Assembly (NCBI GenBank): GCA_964444115.1
Contig: CAYUFT010000019.1
Location: forward strand, 1 to 26,344
Length of the DNA: 26,344 nucleotides
DNA from: UBA349 sp964444115
Lineage (GTDB): Archaea; Methanobacteriota; Methanobacteria; Methanobacteriales; Methanobacteriaceae
Direction of reading: 5' to 3'
Each line of letters begins with the position of its first letter. Position 1 is the stretch's first letter. Below are positions 7,225 to 14,881 of this stretch, one piece after another. Made by a program: the position numbers and the translations under genes. Under the pieces are notes generated by a model, which had not been told where the DNA came from, did not search any database, and saw only the letters and a list, made by a program, of their open reading frames with translations.

Positions 7225-7698
7225 ATGATAACCATAACCAAAAAAGAAAACGTGGTTTTCAACCAGATAAAATATCTTCAAATGGAATATACAAATGGTA
7301 TATCTGAAAATATACTTAAAATGGAAATTGATATTACTGAACACCATTTCAAAGATGTTTTAGACGATTTAGAGCAAAAAAATCTCATTATTCGCGAAGA
7401 TGGGAAAATTAAAGCTTTACCTGTTAGTAAAAAAATTTCTGTGGTTGAAACTCGTAAAGAAGTAAAAACTGCAGAATTAGATCAAATGGAATTAGATGCC
7501 CTGGATATAATCAGAAATTTATCTAAAGAAGATGGTTTAGTTTCCAGATACATTTTAGAAGGAAATTTATTATACGGAAAACTAAAAGTAAGTAATTTTA
7601 GAATGTACCATATAATAATATCCCTTGAAAATAAAGGAATATTGAAAAAAATTAAAAAAAGCGATGGAGAATATTATCAAGTCACTGCAGAAGTTTAA
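7225..7698 (+). CDS. Hypothetical protein, probably tandem winged-helix
   Basis: 157 residues, not recognised as a named family. Two helix-rich segments, each followed by a charged beta-like turn, are visible: about 5-65 (ILKMEIDITEHHFKDVLDD, then LEQKNLIIREDGKIKA) and about 88-155 (MYHIIISLENKGILKKIKK, then GEYYQVTAEV). The pattern 'helix-LxxKG-(I/L)-(I/L)-charged wing' is what winged-helix DNA-binding domains look like. No cofactor, membrane or catalytic motif is seen. GGTG precedes the ATG and a TATA-like element lies upstream, so it appears to have its own promoter. It is convergent with pheS. A transcriptional regulator is plausible; confidence in that function is low, although the ORF itself is probably real. 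Confidence 0.7.
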   Translation: MITITKKENVVFNQIKYLQMEYTNGISENILKMEIDITEHHFKDVLDDLEQKNLIIREDGKIKALPVSKKISVVETRKEVKTAELDQMELDALDIIRNLSKEDGLVSRYILEGNLLYGKLKVSNFRMYHIIISLENKGILKKIKKSDGEYYQVTAEV

Positions 7699-7833
7699 TT
7701 TTTATTTATAATAATTTAAATTATAGTTAGTTAATAAATTAATTTTAAATTCCAATTTCTAATAAAAATATTAAAAATAAATTAAATGAATTAAAATAAA
7801 TTGTTTAGAAATTTAAAAATAAAAAAGAATATT

Positions 7834-7871
7834 TGAGATGAAGTTTTTATCTCATCACTATGGTCTCATAG
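7834..7871 (-). terminator. Two adjacent hairpins plus T-tract between convergent genes
   Basis: TGAGAT/ATCTCA (7834-7839 with 7849-7854) and CTATG/CATAG (7858-7862 with 7867-7871) form two short stems. Read on the minus strand downstream of pheS they are followed by a T-rich stretch (CTTTTTTATTTTT). They probably help end pheS transcription and perhaps the converging transcript too. Confidence 0.45.
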
Positions 7872-7907
7872 CTAATTAAAGAAAATGATTTAAAGACTAA
7901 TTTTAAA

Positions 7908-9458
7908 TTAATCTTCAATATCAACGCCTTGAGTAATAGGTAGCTTTCTAAGCCATCCGATGTCACTCTTATAAAGCATTCTGATATCTTTTATACCTAA
8001 TCTAATCATGGCCAATCTTTCGATTCCTAAACCAAAGGCAGCTACCGGTGTTTCTATCCCCAATGGTTCCAGAACTTCAGGGCGGAACATTCCCGCACCT
8101 CCTAATTCTATCCAGCTCTCTTTTTCAGGCAGATAAATCTCACATTCAGTAGAGAGATAGGTGTAAGGGAAATATGCTGGTCGGAATCTAACTTCAAATC
8201 CTAATTTTTTGTAAAACTCTTTTAGTATACCCAGAAGATTTCTAAAGTTAATTTCATCACCAGCCACAATTCCTTCTACTTGATGAAACTCTGGAAGATG
8301 CTTGTAAGTAATAGTTTCTCTTCTAAATACTTTTCCAACAGAAAACATCTTTAAAGGTGGTTCATTTTCTGCTAAAAATCTTGCAGAAACACCAGTGGTA
8401 TGGGTCCTTAAAACAGATTGCCGGGCCACATCCTTATCCCACAAATAGCCCCAACCTTCTGAACCAGTATTTCCACCATCTTGATGGGCCTGGGCCACTT
8501 TAGAAACAAGATTTTCATCAGGAAGCTGAGAATGGGAAGGATTTTTAATATAAAATGTGTCCTGCATTTCCCGGGCAGCATGATCCTGGGGCTGGAATAA
8601 ACAATCAAAGTTCCAGAAAGCAGATTCAAGAATAGGTCCTTTTGATTCGTCAAAACCTAAATTAAGGAATACATTCCGTATTTCTTCAATTATTCTTCTT
8701 AAAGGATGCATTTTGCCCGGATTGAATTCAGGATATTCTGCTTTTACACCATATCCCCTATATTTAAGGCTTTTCCATTCACCAGATTTTAATTGTTGGT
8801 GGGTGAGTTGAGTAGCCTCTTCCTGAATGACAATTCCTTTATCCAGAATATCTTGACCTTTTTCAGTCAAAATAAAAGTGTGAGATGTATTTTTATCAAT
8901 ATCAATCAGGCCTTTCCTGCTTTTTAGTAATTTAAAACCTTGCTGAAGATTATGATCAAGAACATTCAGAGAAATCTGGCCTTTTTCTAAAAGAGAGGAT
9001 AATAATTTTTCATCTTCCTGTAAATTATCAGCCATTTCTTTACCATTATCAGTAATGGTAACTTCTCCCTGGTTTATTTTTGCCCACTGCTTTCTAACCA
9101 ACCAACCCACGCCAATTTTAACATCAGAAGGATTTAATCCAGATTTTGCACCCAGATCTTTCATATGCACCGAGCCTTCCTGTTGGAGAAGGTTTAAAAG
9201 TTTTCTCTCAGGTAAACCCTCTTGGGCATAATTTTCACCATCAGCAGAGAGACTCAAAGTTTCTTCTACATCCTTTATAACAACAATAATGTCTTTAGAT
9301 GCCAAAGAACCCGCAGCACTCATAACAGATTTTATATCCAATTTTTGAGTATTTACAACCTCTTCCGGGGTAAGTGATTTTTTTGATGATTCTAAAGATT
9401 TTAAAACCTTTTTTTCGTAAAGGTGTAATTCATTGATAATTCTGTCAATGTCTTCCAT
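7908..9458 (-). CDS. pheS: Phenylalanine--tRNA ligase alpha subunit
   Basis: 516 residues, the archaeal/eukaryotic-type alpha subunit. The N-terminal ~220 residues form winged-helix-like modules thought to contact tRNA. Class II catalytic motifs follow: motif 1 around GKMHPLRRIIEEIRNVF (238-254), DHAAREMQDTF, motif 2 VFRRETITYKHLPEFHQVEG (377-396) and motif 3 FGLGIERLAMIRLGI near 475-489. The enzyme works as an alpha2-beta2 tetramer with PheT, charging tRNA-Phe in the cytoplasm. No pheT lies in the window. GGAG precedes the ATG. It is separated by 185 bases from the CitG-like gene, so it likely has its own promoter. All motifs look intact. Confidence 0.97.
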   Translation of the reverse strand: MEDIDRIINELHLYEKKVLKSLESSKKSLTPEEVVNTQKLDIKSVMSAAGSLASKDIIVVIKDVEETLSLSADGENYAQEGLPERKLLNLLQQEGSVHMKDLGAKSGLNPSDVKIGVGWLVRKQWAKINQGEVTITDNGKEMADNLQEDEKLLSSLLEKGQISLNVLDHNLQQGFKLLKSRKGLIDIDKNTSHTFILTEKGQDILDKGIVIQEEATQLTHQQLKSGEWKSLKYRGYGVKAEYPEFNPGKMHPLRRIIEEIRNVFLNLGFDESKGPILESAFWNFDCLFQPQDHAAREMQDTFYIKNPSHSQLPDENLVSKVAQAHQDGGNTGSEGWGYLWDKDVARQSVLRTHTTGVSARFLAENEPPLKMFSVGKVFRRETITYKHLPEFHQVEGIVAGDEINFRNLLGILKEFYKKLGFEVRFRPAYFPYTYLSTECEIYLPEKESWIELGGAGMFRPEVLEPLGIETPVAAFGLGIERLAMIRLGIKDIRMLYKSDIGWLRKLPITQGVDIED

Positions 9459-9643
9459 GTTATTGACTCCATTTTAATTAGGATTATAAATAACTAATTT
9501 AAGTTATTATCTTAGTTATTTAGTAAATATAATTAATTAAATATTTTTTAAATTATAATTTTATGAATTCTAATAATTAATTATGATTCAATTTTTATAA
9601 ATTTATAAAATGTGAAATATTTTTTAAATTAATTCTTTAGGGA

Positions 9644-10558
9644 TTAAATCTTATAATTCTGGTAATCGCTTAAAAGTGCAACCATTATGGTAGCCGCAGT
9701 TATATCTGCAGTTGTTCCGGGGTTTAATTTATTACTGGATAGTTCTTTATCAAACATTCTAAGGGCATTCTCACCATTAGGAGTTAATATACCTCCTAGA
9801 TCCAATATTTTTTTAGCCTCACGAGATACTTGCTGGGCTTTTTGGTGGCCATATTTTCTAGAGATTAATGTATCTGGAAATTGAGATAATATGGTTAAAA
9901 ATGTTTGTACTGTAGAAGAATTTGTTCCATAATTATTCTGTATCCGTTTAAAAGTGGGGAAACCCGTTTCGAATGTTACTGGCATGGAAGTGGTTAATTC
10001 ACTGGCCAAAAGATCCCAATCAGCAGAGATCTTTAAAATATCAAACATATTGATTTTATTTTCCAGCAATTCAATTTGTGATTGATCACTGCTAACATCC
10101 AGATTCTCACGCTCGCCCATACCTCCAGCATCAGCCATAGCTATTGCTTTATATAGATTGACTGCATCTTCAGGAGTGGTGTAAGACATTATTTTGGTAA
10201 AATTAGTTCTAAGATGGAAAAAATCATCACTCATGGCTGCAGCAGCAGATAGTGGTGTTAACATCATTATAATTCCTAAATTAGTGTTATTATCCACCCA
10301 TTTATTTGTTTCCTTCACTGCATCTAGTATCAATTCGCCTAGTTTTATCTGAGAAAAATCAAGATTTTCATTGGCCTTTTGACCTCTTAAAGCAGCTTGG
10401 CGCATTACATCTCCAATAACCACACCACTAATAAGAAAATCTTCAAATACCATGTCATGGAAATCCTGGGTTCGGTGAACATTACCTGGTTTAGGATGGC
10501 CACTAACTTCCAGAACAGAAGCAATCTGGGCTGATTTAGCAATATAATCTGGATCCAT
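9644..10558 (-). CDS. CitG-family triphosphoribosyl-dephospho-CoA synthase-like protein
   Basis: About 304 residues from the ATG at 10558, preferred over the in-frame GTG at 10567 because that GTG lies inside the GTGAT ribosome site. Family motifs visible are SGHPKPGNVHR (19-29), NTNLGIIMMLTPL (91-103) and NPGTTADITAA (279-289). In bacteria CitG/MdcB make the prosthetic-group precursor of citrate lyase or malonate decarboxylase from ATP and dephospho-CoA. Neither enzyme nor its carrier protein is seen here, so the methanogen substrate is unclear; a related triphosphoribosyl or nucleotide transfer is inferred only. It lies 94 bases after hemB and may share its transcript. Family call good, function uncertain. 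Confidence 0.8.
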   Translation of the reverse strand: MDPDYIAKSAQIASVLEVSGHPKPGNVHRTQDFHDMVFEDFLISGVVIGDVMRQAALRGQKANENLDFSQIKLGELILDAVKETNKWVDNNTNLGIIMMLTPLSAAAAMSDDFFHLRTNFTKIMSYTTPEDAVNLYKAIAMADAGGMGERENLDVSSDQSQIELLENKINMFDILKISADWDLLASELTTSMPVTFETGFPTFKRIQNNYGTNSSTVQTFLTILSQFPDTLISRKYGHQKAQQVSREAKKILDLGGILTPNGENALRMFDKELSSNKLNPGTTADITAATIMVALLSDYQNYKI

Positions 10559-10652
10559 AGTTATCACTCGTTTTTATTATTTTAAAGCGTATTATAAATG
10601 TATTAATCCTTTTAATAAATTATTGAATTATTGATAATAATTTGTTAAGTGC

Positions 10653-11627
10653 TTATTTTTTTAAAATTTCTAAAAAGTGTGGAGTAAAGTTAGAAATTAT
10701 TAAATCAGCTCCTGCACGTTTAATCGAGAGAATAGATTCAAAAATAGCATCTTCAGTCAGATATCCTGCTTCAATTCCTGCTTTAATCATGGAATACTCA
10801 CCACTAACACTATAAGCTGCTGTTGGAACATTGAATTCTTCTTTAACTGATTTTATAATGTCCAGATAGGCCAGTGCAGGTTTAACCATTAATATATCTG
10901 CACCTTCCATTAAATCAAGTTCAGCTTCCCTTAATGCTTCCAATGAGTTAGATGGATCCATTTGATATGTTTTTCTATCTCCAAATGATGGAGCAGATGA
11001 AACTGCTTCCCTAAATGGTGCATAAAAAGCAGAGGCATATTTAGCTGCATAAGACATGATAATTGTATCTTGAAAATCGTTAATATCCAGTAAATCTCTT
11101 ATAGCTTCCACCCTACCATCCATCATGTCTGAAGGAGCCACCACATCAGCTCCGGCTTCTGCATGAGATAGTGCAGTCCGGGCCAGGTTTTCCAGAGATT
11201 CATCATTGAGTATCTGGTCATTTTCAATAATTCCACAGTGCCCATGAGTAGTGTACTGACACAGACAGACATCAGTCATAACCACTAGATTTGTATCTTC
11301 CTTAATCTGCCTTACCGCTCTTTGAACAATCCCATTCTCCTCAAAAGCAGATGTTCCATACTGATCCTTATTAGAAGGCATACCAAATAATAAAATTGAT
11401 GATAGACCTTTCTCTTCCAGGATTTTGGCCTCTTCCACGGCACTACTTAAAGAAAATCTACTTTCACCAGGCATGGTTTTAATAGGCTCGATTTGGCCTT
11501 TTCTTAGGTCTTCCTTTATAAACATAGGGTAAATGAAGTTCTCTTTTCTAAGAGTTGTTTCTCGTAGAATATTTCTTATCTGTGGACTTTTTCTCAAACG
11601 ACGCATTCTAGTAAGGGGGAATTCCAT
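10653..11627 (-). CDS. hemB: Porphobilinogen synthase (5-aminolevulinate dehydratase)
   Basis: 324 residues, full length for the family. The zinc-binding cysteines are Cys121, Cys123 and Cys131 within DVCLCQYTTHGHCG. The Schiff-base lysines are Lys196 (MSYAAKYAS) and Lys249 (LMVKPALAY). The enzyme condenses two 5-aminolevulinate molecules to porphobilinogen, the first common tetrapyrrole step, feeding F430, cobamide and sirohaem synthesis in methanogens. The ATG follows AGGTGATTTAAA, an excellent ribosome site. It is a cytoplasmic octamer in known examples. A gap of 123 bases separates it from the upstream glycosylase gene. Nothing odd is seen. Confidence 0.97.
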   Translation of the reverse strand: MEFPLTRMRRLRKSPQIRNILRETTLRKENFIYPMFIKEDLRKGQIEPIKTMPGESRFSLSSAVEEAKILEEKGLSSILLFGMPSNKDQYGTSAFEENGIVQRAVRQIKEDTNLVVMTDVCLCQYTTHGHCGIIENDQILNDESLENLARTALSHAEAGADVVAPSDMMDGRVEAIRDLLDINDFQDTIIMSYAAKYASAFYAPFREAVSSAPSFGDRKTYQMDPSNSLEALREAELDLMEGADILMVKPALAYLDIIKSVKEEFNVPTAAYSVSGEYSMIKAGIEAGYLTEDAIFESILSIKRAGADLIISNFTPHFLEILKK

Positions 11628-11742
11628 TTTAAATCACCTGGTTTATAAAGCAAATTAATTAAAATTGGATATAAATATGTTTTAAGTAATTTATTCAATT
11701 TATAATTAAGTAAAAAAACTAATTAGTAAATATTCAATTTAT

Positions 11743-11764
11743 TTAATTAATTAATTAATTAATT
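11743..11764. repeat. TTAA simple repeat, about 5.5 units, spanning the glycosylase stop codon
   Basis: Tandem TTAA from 11743 to 11764 covers the last codons and the TAA stop of the glycosylase gene. The unit is four bases, so slippage would shift frame, but several further TAA codons lie in or near the repeat. Confidence 0.6.
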
Positions 11765-12458
11765 CCATTAATGGGTCATCCACACCATAAGGCTTTTTCT
11801 GATAATATCTTTTAGCATGTTCCACAATAAGAGCATGATATTCCTGGAAAATCGGGACATCATGAGGCAAATTAGATTCAAATAGCTCTTTTACATCCCG
11901 GTAACTGGCCTTATCTTCAATCAGTCCCAAATGCACGAAAATACGTCTAGTGTAGGCATCAACCACAAATTCAGGTTGTTTATATGCATAAAGAAGAATA
12001 GAATCCGCTGTTTCCTCCCCCACACCCTTAACACCAAGTATCTCTTTTCTGGTTGGAATCACACCATCTAGACCTATGAAAAATTTTGCAATTTCTTGAA
12101 TATAAACCGATTTTTGATTTAAAAATCCTGCACAGCGAATGGCCTCTTTTAGATCATTCAAATCCATATTAAGTATTTTTTCTGGATTTATGACTCCTAA
12201 TTCATGAAGGTTTGCTAAGGCTTTTTCTGCGGAAGTCCATGCAGTATTCTGAGTTAAAATAGCACCTAGCATGATTTCAAATCTCTGATTATCAGTTTGA
12301 GGCAGATCATAATCTTCAGGACGATATCCTTTTATAGATCCAGTTTTAGTAGGATTATCTCCATGGTGCTCCATTAATGGCCACCATCCCTGTGGGCCAT
12401 AGAGAGAATATAATCTCTCATAGATATCCATCAGTTGACTACCTGGTCTTTTTATCAT
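11751..12458 (-). CDS. MagIII-like HhH-GPD DNA glycosylase (endonuclease III-related)
   Basis: 235 residues. FEIMLGAILTQNTAW (60-74) and the helix-hairpin-helix LGVKGVGEETADSILLYA (141-158) define the HhH-GPD fold, with catalytic Asp167 in FVVDAYTRR. The lysine used by bifunctional endonuclease III is replaced by Glu149, and the C-terminal four-cysteine iron-sulphur motif is absent. Both traits fit MagIII-type 3-methyladenine glycosylases, which excise alkylated bases without cutting the strand. The start at 12458 has no ribosome site, but an exact TTTATATA box lies 24-31 bases upstream, suggesting a leaderless transcript. The in-frame ATG at 12431, with AGGT upstream, is the alternative. Confidence 0.82.
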   Translation of the reverse strand: MIKRPGSQLMDIYERLYSLYGPQGWWPLMEHHGDNPTKTGSIKGYRPEDYDLPQTDNQRFEIMLGAILTQNTAWTSAEKALANLHELGVINPEKILNMDLNDLKEAIRCAGFLNQKSVYIQEIAKFFIGLDGVIPTRKEILGVKGVGEETADSILLYAYKQPEFVVDAYTRRIFVHLGLIEDKASYRDVKELFESNLPHDVPIFQEYHALIVEHAKRYYQKKPYGVDDPLMELIN

Positions 12459-12481
12459 AATAATAAGTTTTAAAAAAACAT

Positions 12482-12489
12482 TATATAAA
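12482..12489 (-). promoter_or_regulatory. Consensus TATA box for a probably leaderless glycosylase mRNA
   Basis: TTTATATA on the minus strand matches the archaeal consensus exactly. Its centre is about 27 bases before the ATG at 12458, so transcription should begin at or within a base or two of the start codon. Confidence 0.55.
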
Positions 12490-12619
12490 CTATATCCATT
12501 TATAAAATTTAATTAAATAAATGAACTTAATTTAGGTATATAATTTAATTTATTAAGAAATATTAAAATAACTATAAAAATAATTAGAATTTAAAAAAAT
12601 TAAAAGAGGAATTTTAGAA

Positions 12620-13150
12620 ATGATAATTGAGTGTGAAAAATGCATATTACGAAAATGGCAACGTTCTGATCTCCCGAATTTAGTTAAGTATGCCAATAAT
12701 CCTAAAATATCCAATAATATGCGCGATTCATTTCCCAACCCTTACACCATGAAGAAAGGAGAAGAATGGTTAAAACTCTCCAAAAGAAGCAATACCACCC
12801 ATAATTTTGCAATAATCATAGATAATGAGGCCATGGGAGGAGTAGGTCTAGAAGTTGGAAGAGATATTGAGAGAATATCTGCTGAAGCAGGTTACTGGAT
12901 AGCTGAGGAATACTGGGGCCAAGGCATCACTTCTTCTGCATTAAAAGGACTTTTGAAATATGGATTCGGCAATTTAAATCTGGAGAGAATATTTTCCACA
13001 CCTTTTGACCATAATTTGGCTTCTAGAAAAGTTTTAGAAAAAAATGGATTTTTTTTAGAAGGTATAATGCGAAATAGTGTTATTAAATCGGGCAAAATAT
13101 ATAATAAAGCACTATATTCAATTATTAAGGAAGATTATTTTAAAGATTAA
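12620..13150 (+). CDS. GNAT N-acetyltransferase, RimJ/RimL type
   Basis: 176 residues. An N-terminal strand with ILRKWQRSDLPNLVKYANN is typical of the RimJ/RimL branch. The acetyl-CoA binding motif A is GYWIAEEYWGQGITSSALKG (91-110), and motif B includes NLASRKVLEKNGF (132-144). The reaction would be acetyl transfer from acetyl-CoA to an amine; candidates are a ribosomal-protein N-terminus, an amino sugar or a small metabolite. GAGGA at 12606-12610 sets the start and a plus-strand TATATAA near 12537 is a likely promoter. It is divergent from the glycosylase. The substrate cannot be read from the sequence. Confidence 0.88.
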   Translation: MIIECEKCILRKWQRSDLPNLVKYANNPKISNNMRDSFPNPYTMKKGEEWLKLSKRSNTTHNFAIIIDNEAMGGVGLEVGRDIERISAEAGYWIAEEYWGQGITSSALKGLLKYGFGNLNLERIFSTPFDHNLASRKVLEKNGFFLEGIMRNSVIKSGKIYNKALYSIIKEDYFKD

Positions 13151-13310
13151 TCTTATGAATTTTACTATTTTAATCTGAATTAATTCAATACAAGATTTCT
13201 CTAATTGAATTATCCAATAATTCAATAAAGTAATTAAAGCTTAATTAATAAAATCTAACTTGTATTAAATATAAATATTAATTAATTTGTTTAAATTATA
13301 GCATATTACA

Positions 13311-13320
13311 TAAAATATAT
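13311..13320 (+). promoter_or_regulatory. Candidate TATA box of aroC
   Basis: TAAAATATAT ends about 68 bases before the chosen aroC start. Another TATAAATA at 13270-13277 would give a longer leader. Both are AT motifs in AT-rich DNA. Confidence 0.3.
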
Positions 13321-13387
13321 GGTCAAATAAGTATTAATTAAATAAAATTAATCTAAATCACCAATGCACTATTATGGACGTGATTAT

Positions 13388-14476
13388 ATGGGAAACACCA
13401 CAGGAAAAATGTTCGCTGTTACCACCTTTGGCTCTAGCCATGGTCGGGCTCTGGGTGCAGTAGTAGATGGATGTCCCGCAGGAATGGAGTTAAGTGAAAA
13501 AGATATTCAAATTGAATTAAACAAGAGAAGGCCTGGGACAAGCCAGCTTACCACGTCCCGTGGGGAAACTGACAAAGTAGAAATTCTTTCCGGCATATTT
13601 GAAGGTAAAACTGATGGAACACCAATTACTGCTGTAGTTTACAATAAAGATGCTGATTCATCTGCTTATGCCAATTTGAAAAATAAACCACGACCAGGAC
13701 ATGGAGACTACTGCTGGATAAGTCGTTATGGAACTTATGATTACCGAGGCGGTGGCAGAGGAAGCGGAAGAAATACTATAGGTCATGTAATTGGTGGTGC
13801 AGTGGCCAAAAAGATTCTGGAGACACTGGACATTAAAGTAGTGGCCCATGTTACAAAAATCGGGAAAATAACCGCAGATACTGTTAACTTAAATTTAATT
13901 GAAGAATATTCTCAAACCAATCCTGTTCGCTGTGCAGATAAAGTAGCAGCCCAAAAGATGGAAAAACTTATACTTGATACCAAAAAGGAAGGAAACTCTG
14001 TGGGTGGAATAGTGGAAACCATTGTTTTGGGAGTTCCTGCTGGGCTGGGAGAACCAGTTTTTGGAAAACTTGATGCTGATCTGGCCGGGGCTTTAATGGG
14101 AATTGGATCCGTGAAAGGAGTAGAAATAGGATTTGGTTTTAATGTTCCAGAATACACTGCTAAAGAAATAAATGATGAATATTATTTAGATGATGGAAAA
14201 GTTAAAACAACTACCAATACTTCAGGAGGTATTTTAGGCGGCATGAGTAATGGAATGCCTATAATGCTGCGCATGGCCGTTAAACCTACTCCATCCATTT
14301 CTACATTGCAAAAAACCGTTGATTTGGAATCTATGGAAGATGTTGACATAGAAATAAAAGGCCGGCACGATCCCTGCATCTGTCCACGAGTTGTTCCCGT
14401 TGCAGAAGCTGCAGTGGCCATGGTAATGGTAGATCATCTTATTAGAAGTGGATTTATTCACCCTTGTCAAATTTAA
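13388..14476 (+). CDS. aroC: Chorismate synthase
   Basis: 362 residues from the ATG at 13388. It begins MGNTTGKMFAVTTFGSSHG like its relatives, and is preceded by GTGATTAT, so I prefer it to the in-frame ATG at 13364. Signatures are GSSHGRALGAVVDGCPAG, the arginine-rich RGGGRGSGRNTIGHV and RHDPCICPRVVPVAEAAVAM. The enzyme converts 5-enolpyruvylshikimate 3-phosphate to chorismate using reduced FMN, the last common step to aromatic amino acids, in the cytoplasm as a tetramer. No other shikimate genes are in the window. All conserved blocks are intact. A gap of 237 bases from the GNAT gene implies its own promoter. Confidence 0.97.
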   Translation: MGNTTGKMFAVTTFGSSHGRALGAVVDGCPAGMELSEKDIQIELNKRRPGTSQLTTSRGETDKVEILSGIFEGKTDGTPITAVVYNKDADSSAYANLKNKPRPGHGDYCWISRYGTYDYRGGGRGSGRNTIGHVIGGAVAKKILETLDIKVVAHVTKIGKITADTVNLNLIEEYSQTNPVRCADKVAAQKMEKLILDTKKEGNSVGGIVETIVLGVPAGLGEPVFGKLDADLAGALMGIGSVKGVEIGFGFNVPEYTAKEINDEYYLDDGKVKTTTNTSGGILGGMSNGMPIMLRMAVKPTPSISTLQKTVDLESMEDVDIEIKGRHDPCICPRVVPVAEAAVAMVMVDHLIRSGFIHPCQI

Positions 14477-14552
14477 TCATTTTTATTTTCTAATATTCTA
14501 TTTTTTACAATTATTATTACTTGCATAATTAACCTATTCCTCATATTGCTTT

Positions 14553-14578
14553 GATTAATTATTAAGATTAATTATTAA
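14553..14578. repeat. Perfect tandem duplication, 13 bases twice
   Basis: GATTAATTATTAA occurs at 14553-14565 and immediately again at 14566-14578, in the gene-free region before the sensor kinase. It may be a slippage product or a doubled binding site. Confidence 0.6.
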
Positions 14579-14869
14579 AAAAATAAGAACTGAATAAGTC
14601 CCAATATTCTCATAATACGCATATTTGAGCAGAAATGCTAAACTAATTTAATATAAATTAATAATAATATAGTAAAACTTTTAAATAATGGATACAAACT
14701 CGATTTATATTAATAATATCAAATATGTTTTTTAAGTAATACATATTATGATTATTAAATGCATTTAACTGATAATTACATTAGGATAATGAATTAGTTT
14801 TATTAAGCTATTTCCAATGAGGTCATATTAATTTAGTTAATTAACGATTCAACGTGGCAAGATGGGCTT

Positions 14870-14879
14870 GGTGGGGGGA
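14870..14879 (+). promoter_or_regulatory. G-rich ribosome binding site of the sensor kinase
   Basis: GGTGGGGGGA lies two to three bases before the ATG at 14882, at the end of a GC-rich stretch unlike the surrounding sequence. It supports the start, although the spacing is tight. Confidence 0.45.
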
Positions 14880-14881
14880 CC

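Larger units (their letters stand above)
14477..14881. other. Intergenic region, 405 bases, upstream of the sensor kinase
   Basis: No coding region is visible. It holds a perfect 13-base tandem duplication at 14553-14578, a small AGCA-gaaa-TGCT hairpin near 14630-14641, and a short G-rich stretch right before the kinase ATG. The rest is A/T-rich and likely contains the kinase promoter. Confidence 0.55.

Noticed and set aside
8408..8653. Overlapping frame of 81 residues within pheS
   Set aside because: A same-strand out-of-frame shadow of the PheS catalytic region with no ribosome site.
12553..12738. Open frame of 61 residues opposite the GNAT gene
   Set aside because: It is antisense to the well-supported acetyltransferase start and mostly intergenic A/T sequence.
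13364..13387. Extended N-terminus of chorismate synthase
   Set aside because: The eight extra codons are not typical of the family and include the GTGAT ribosome site of the ATG at 13388.
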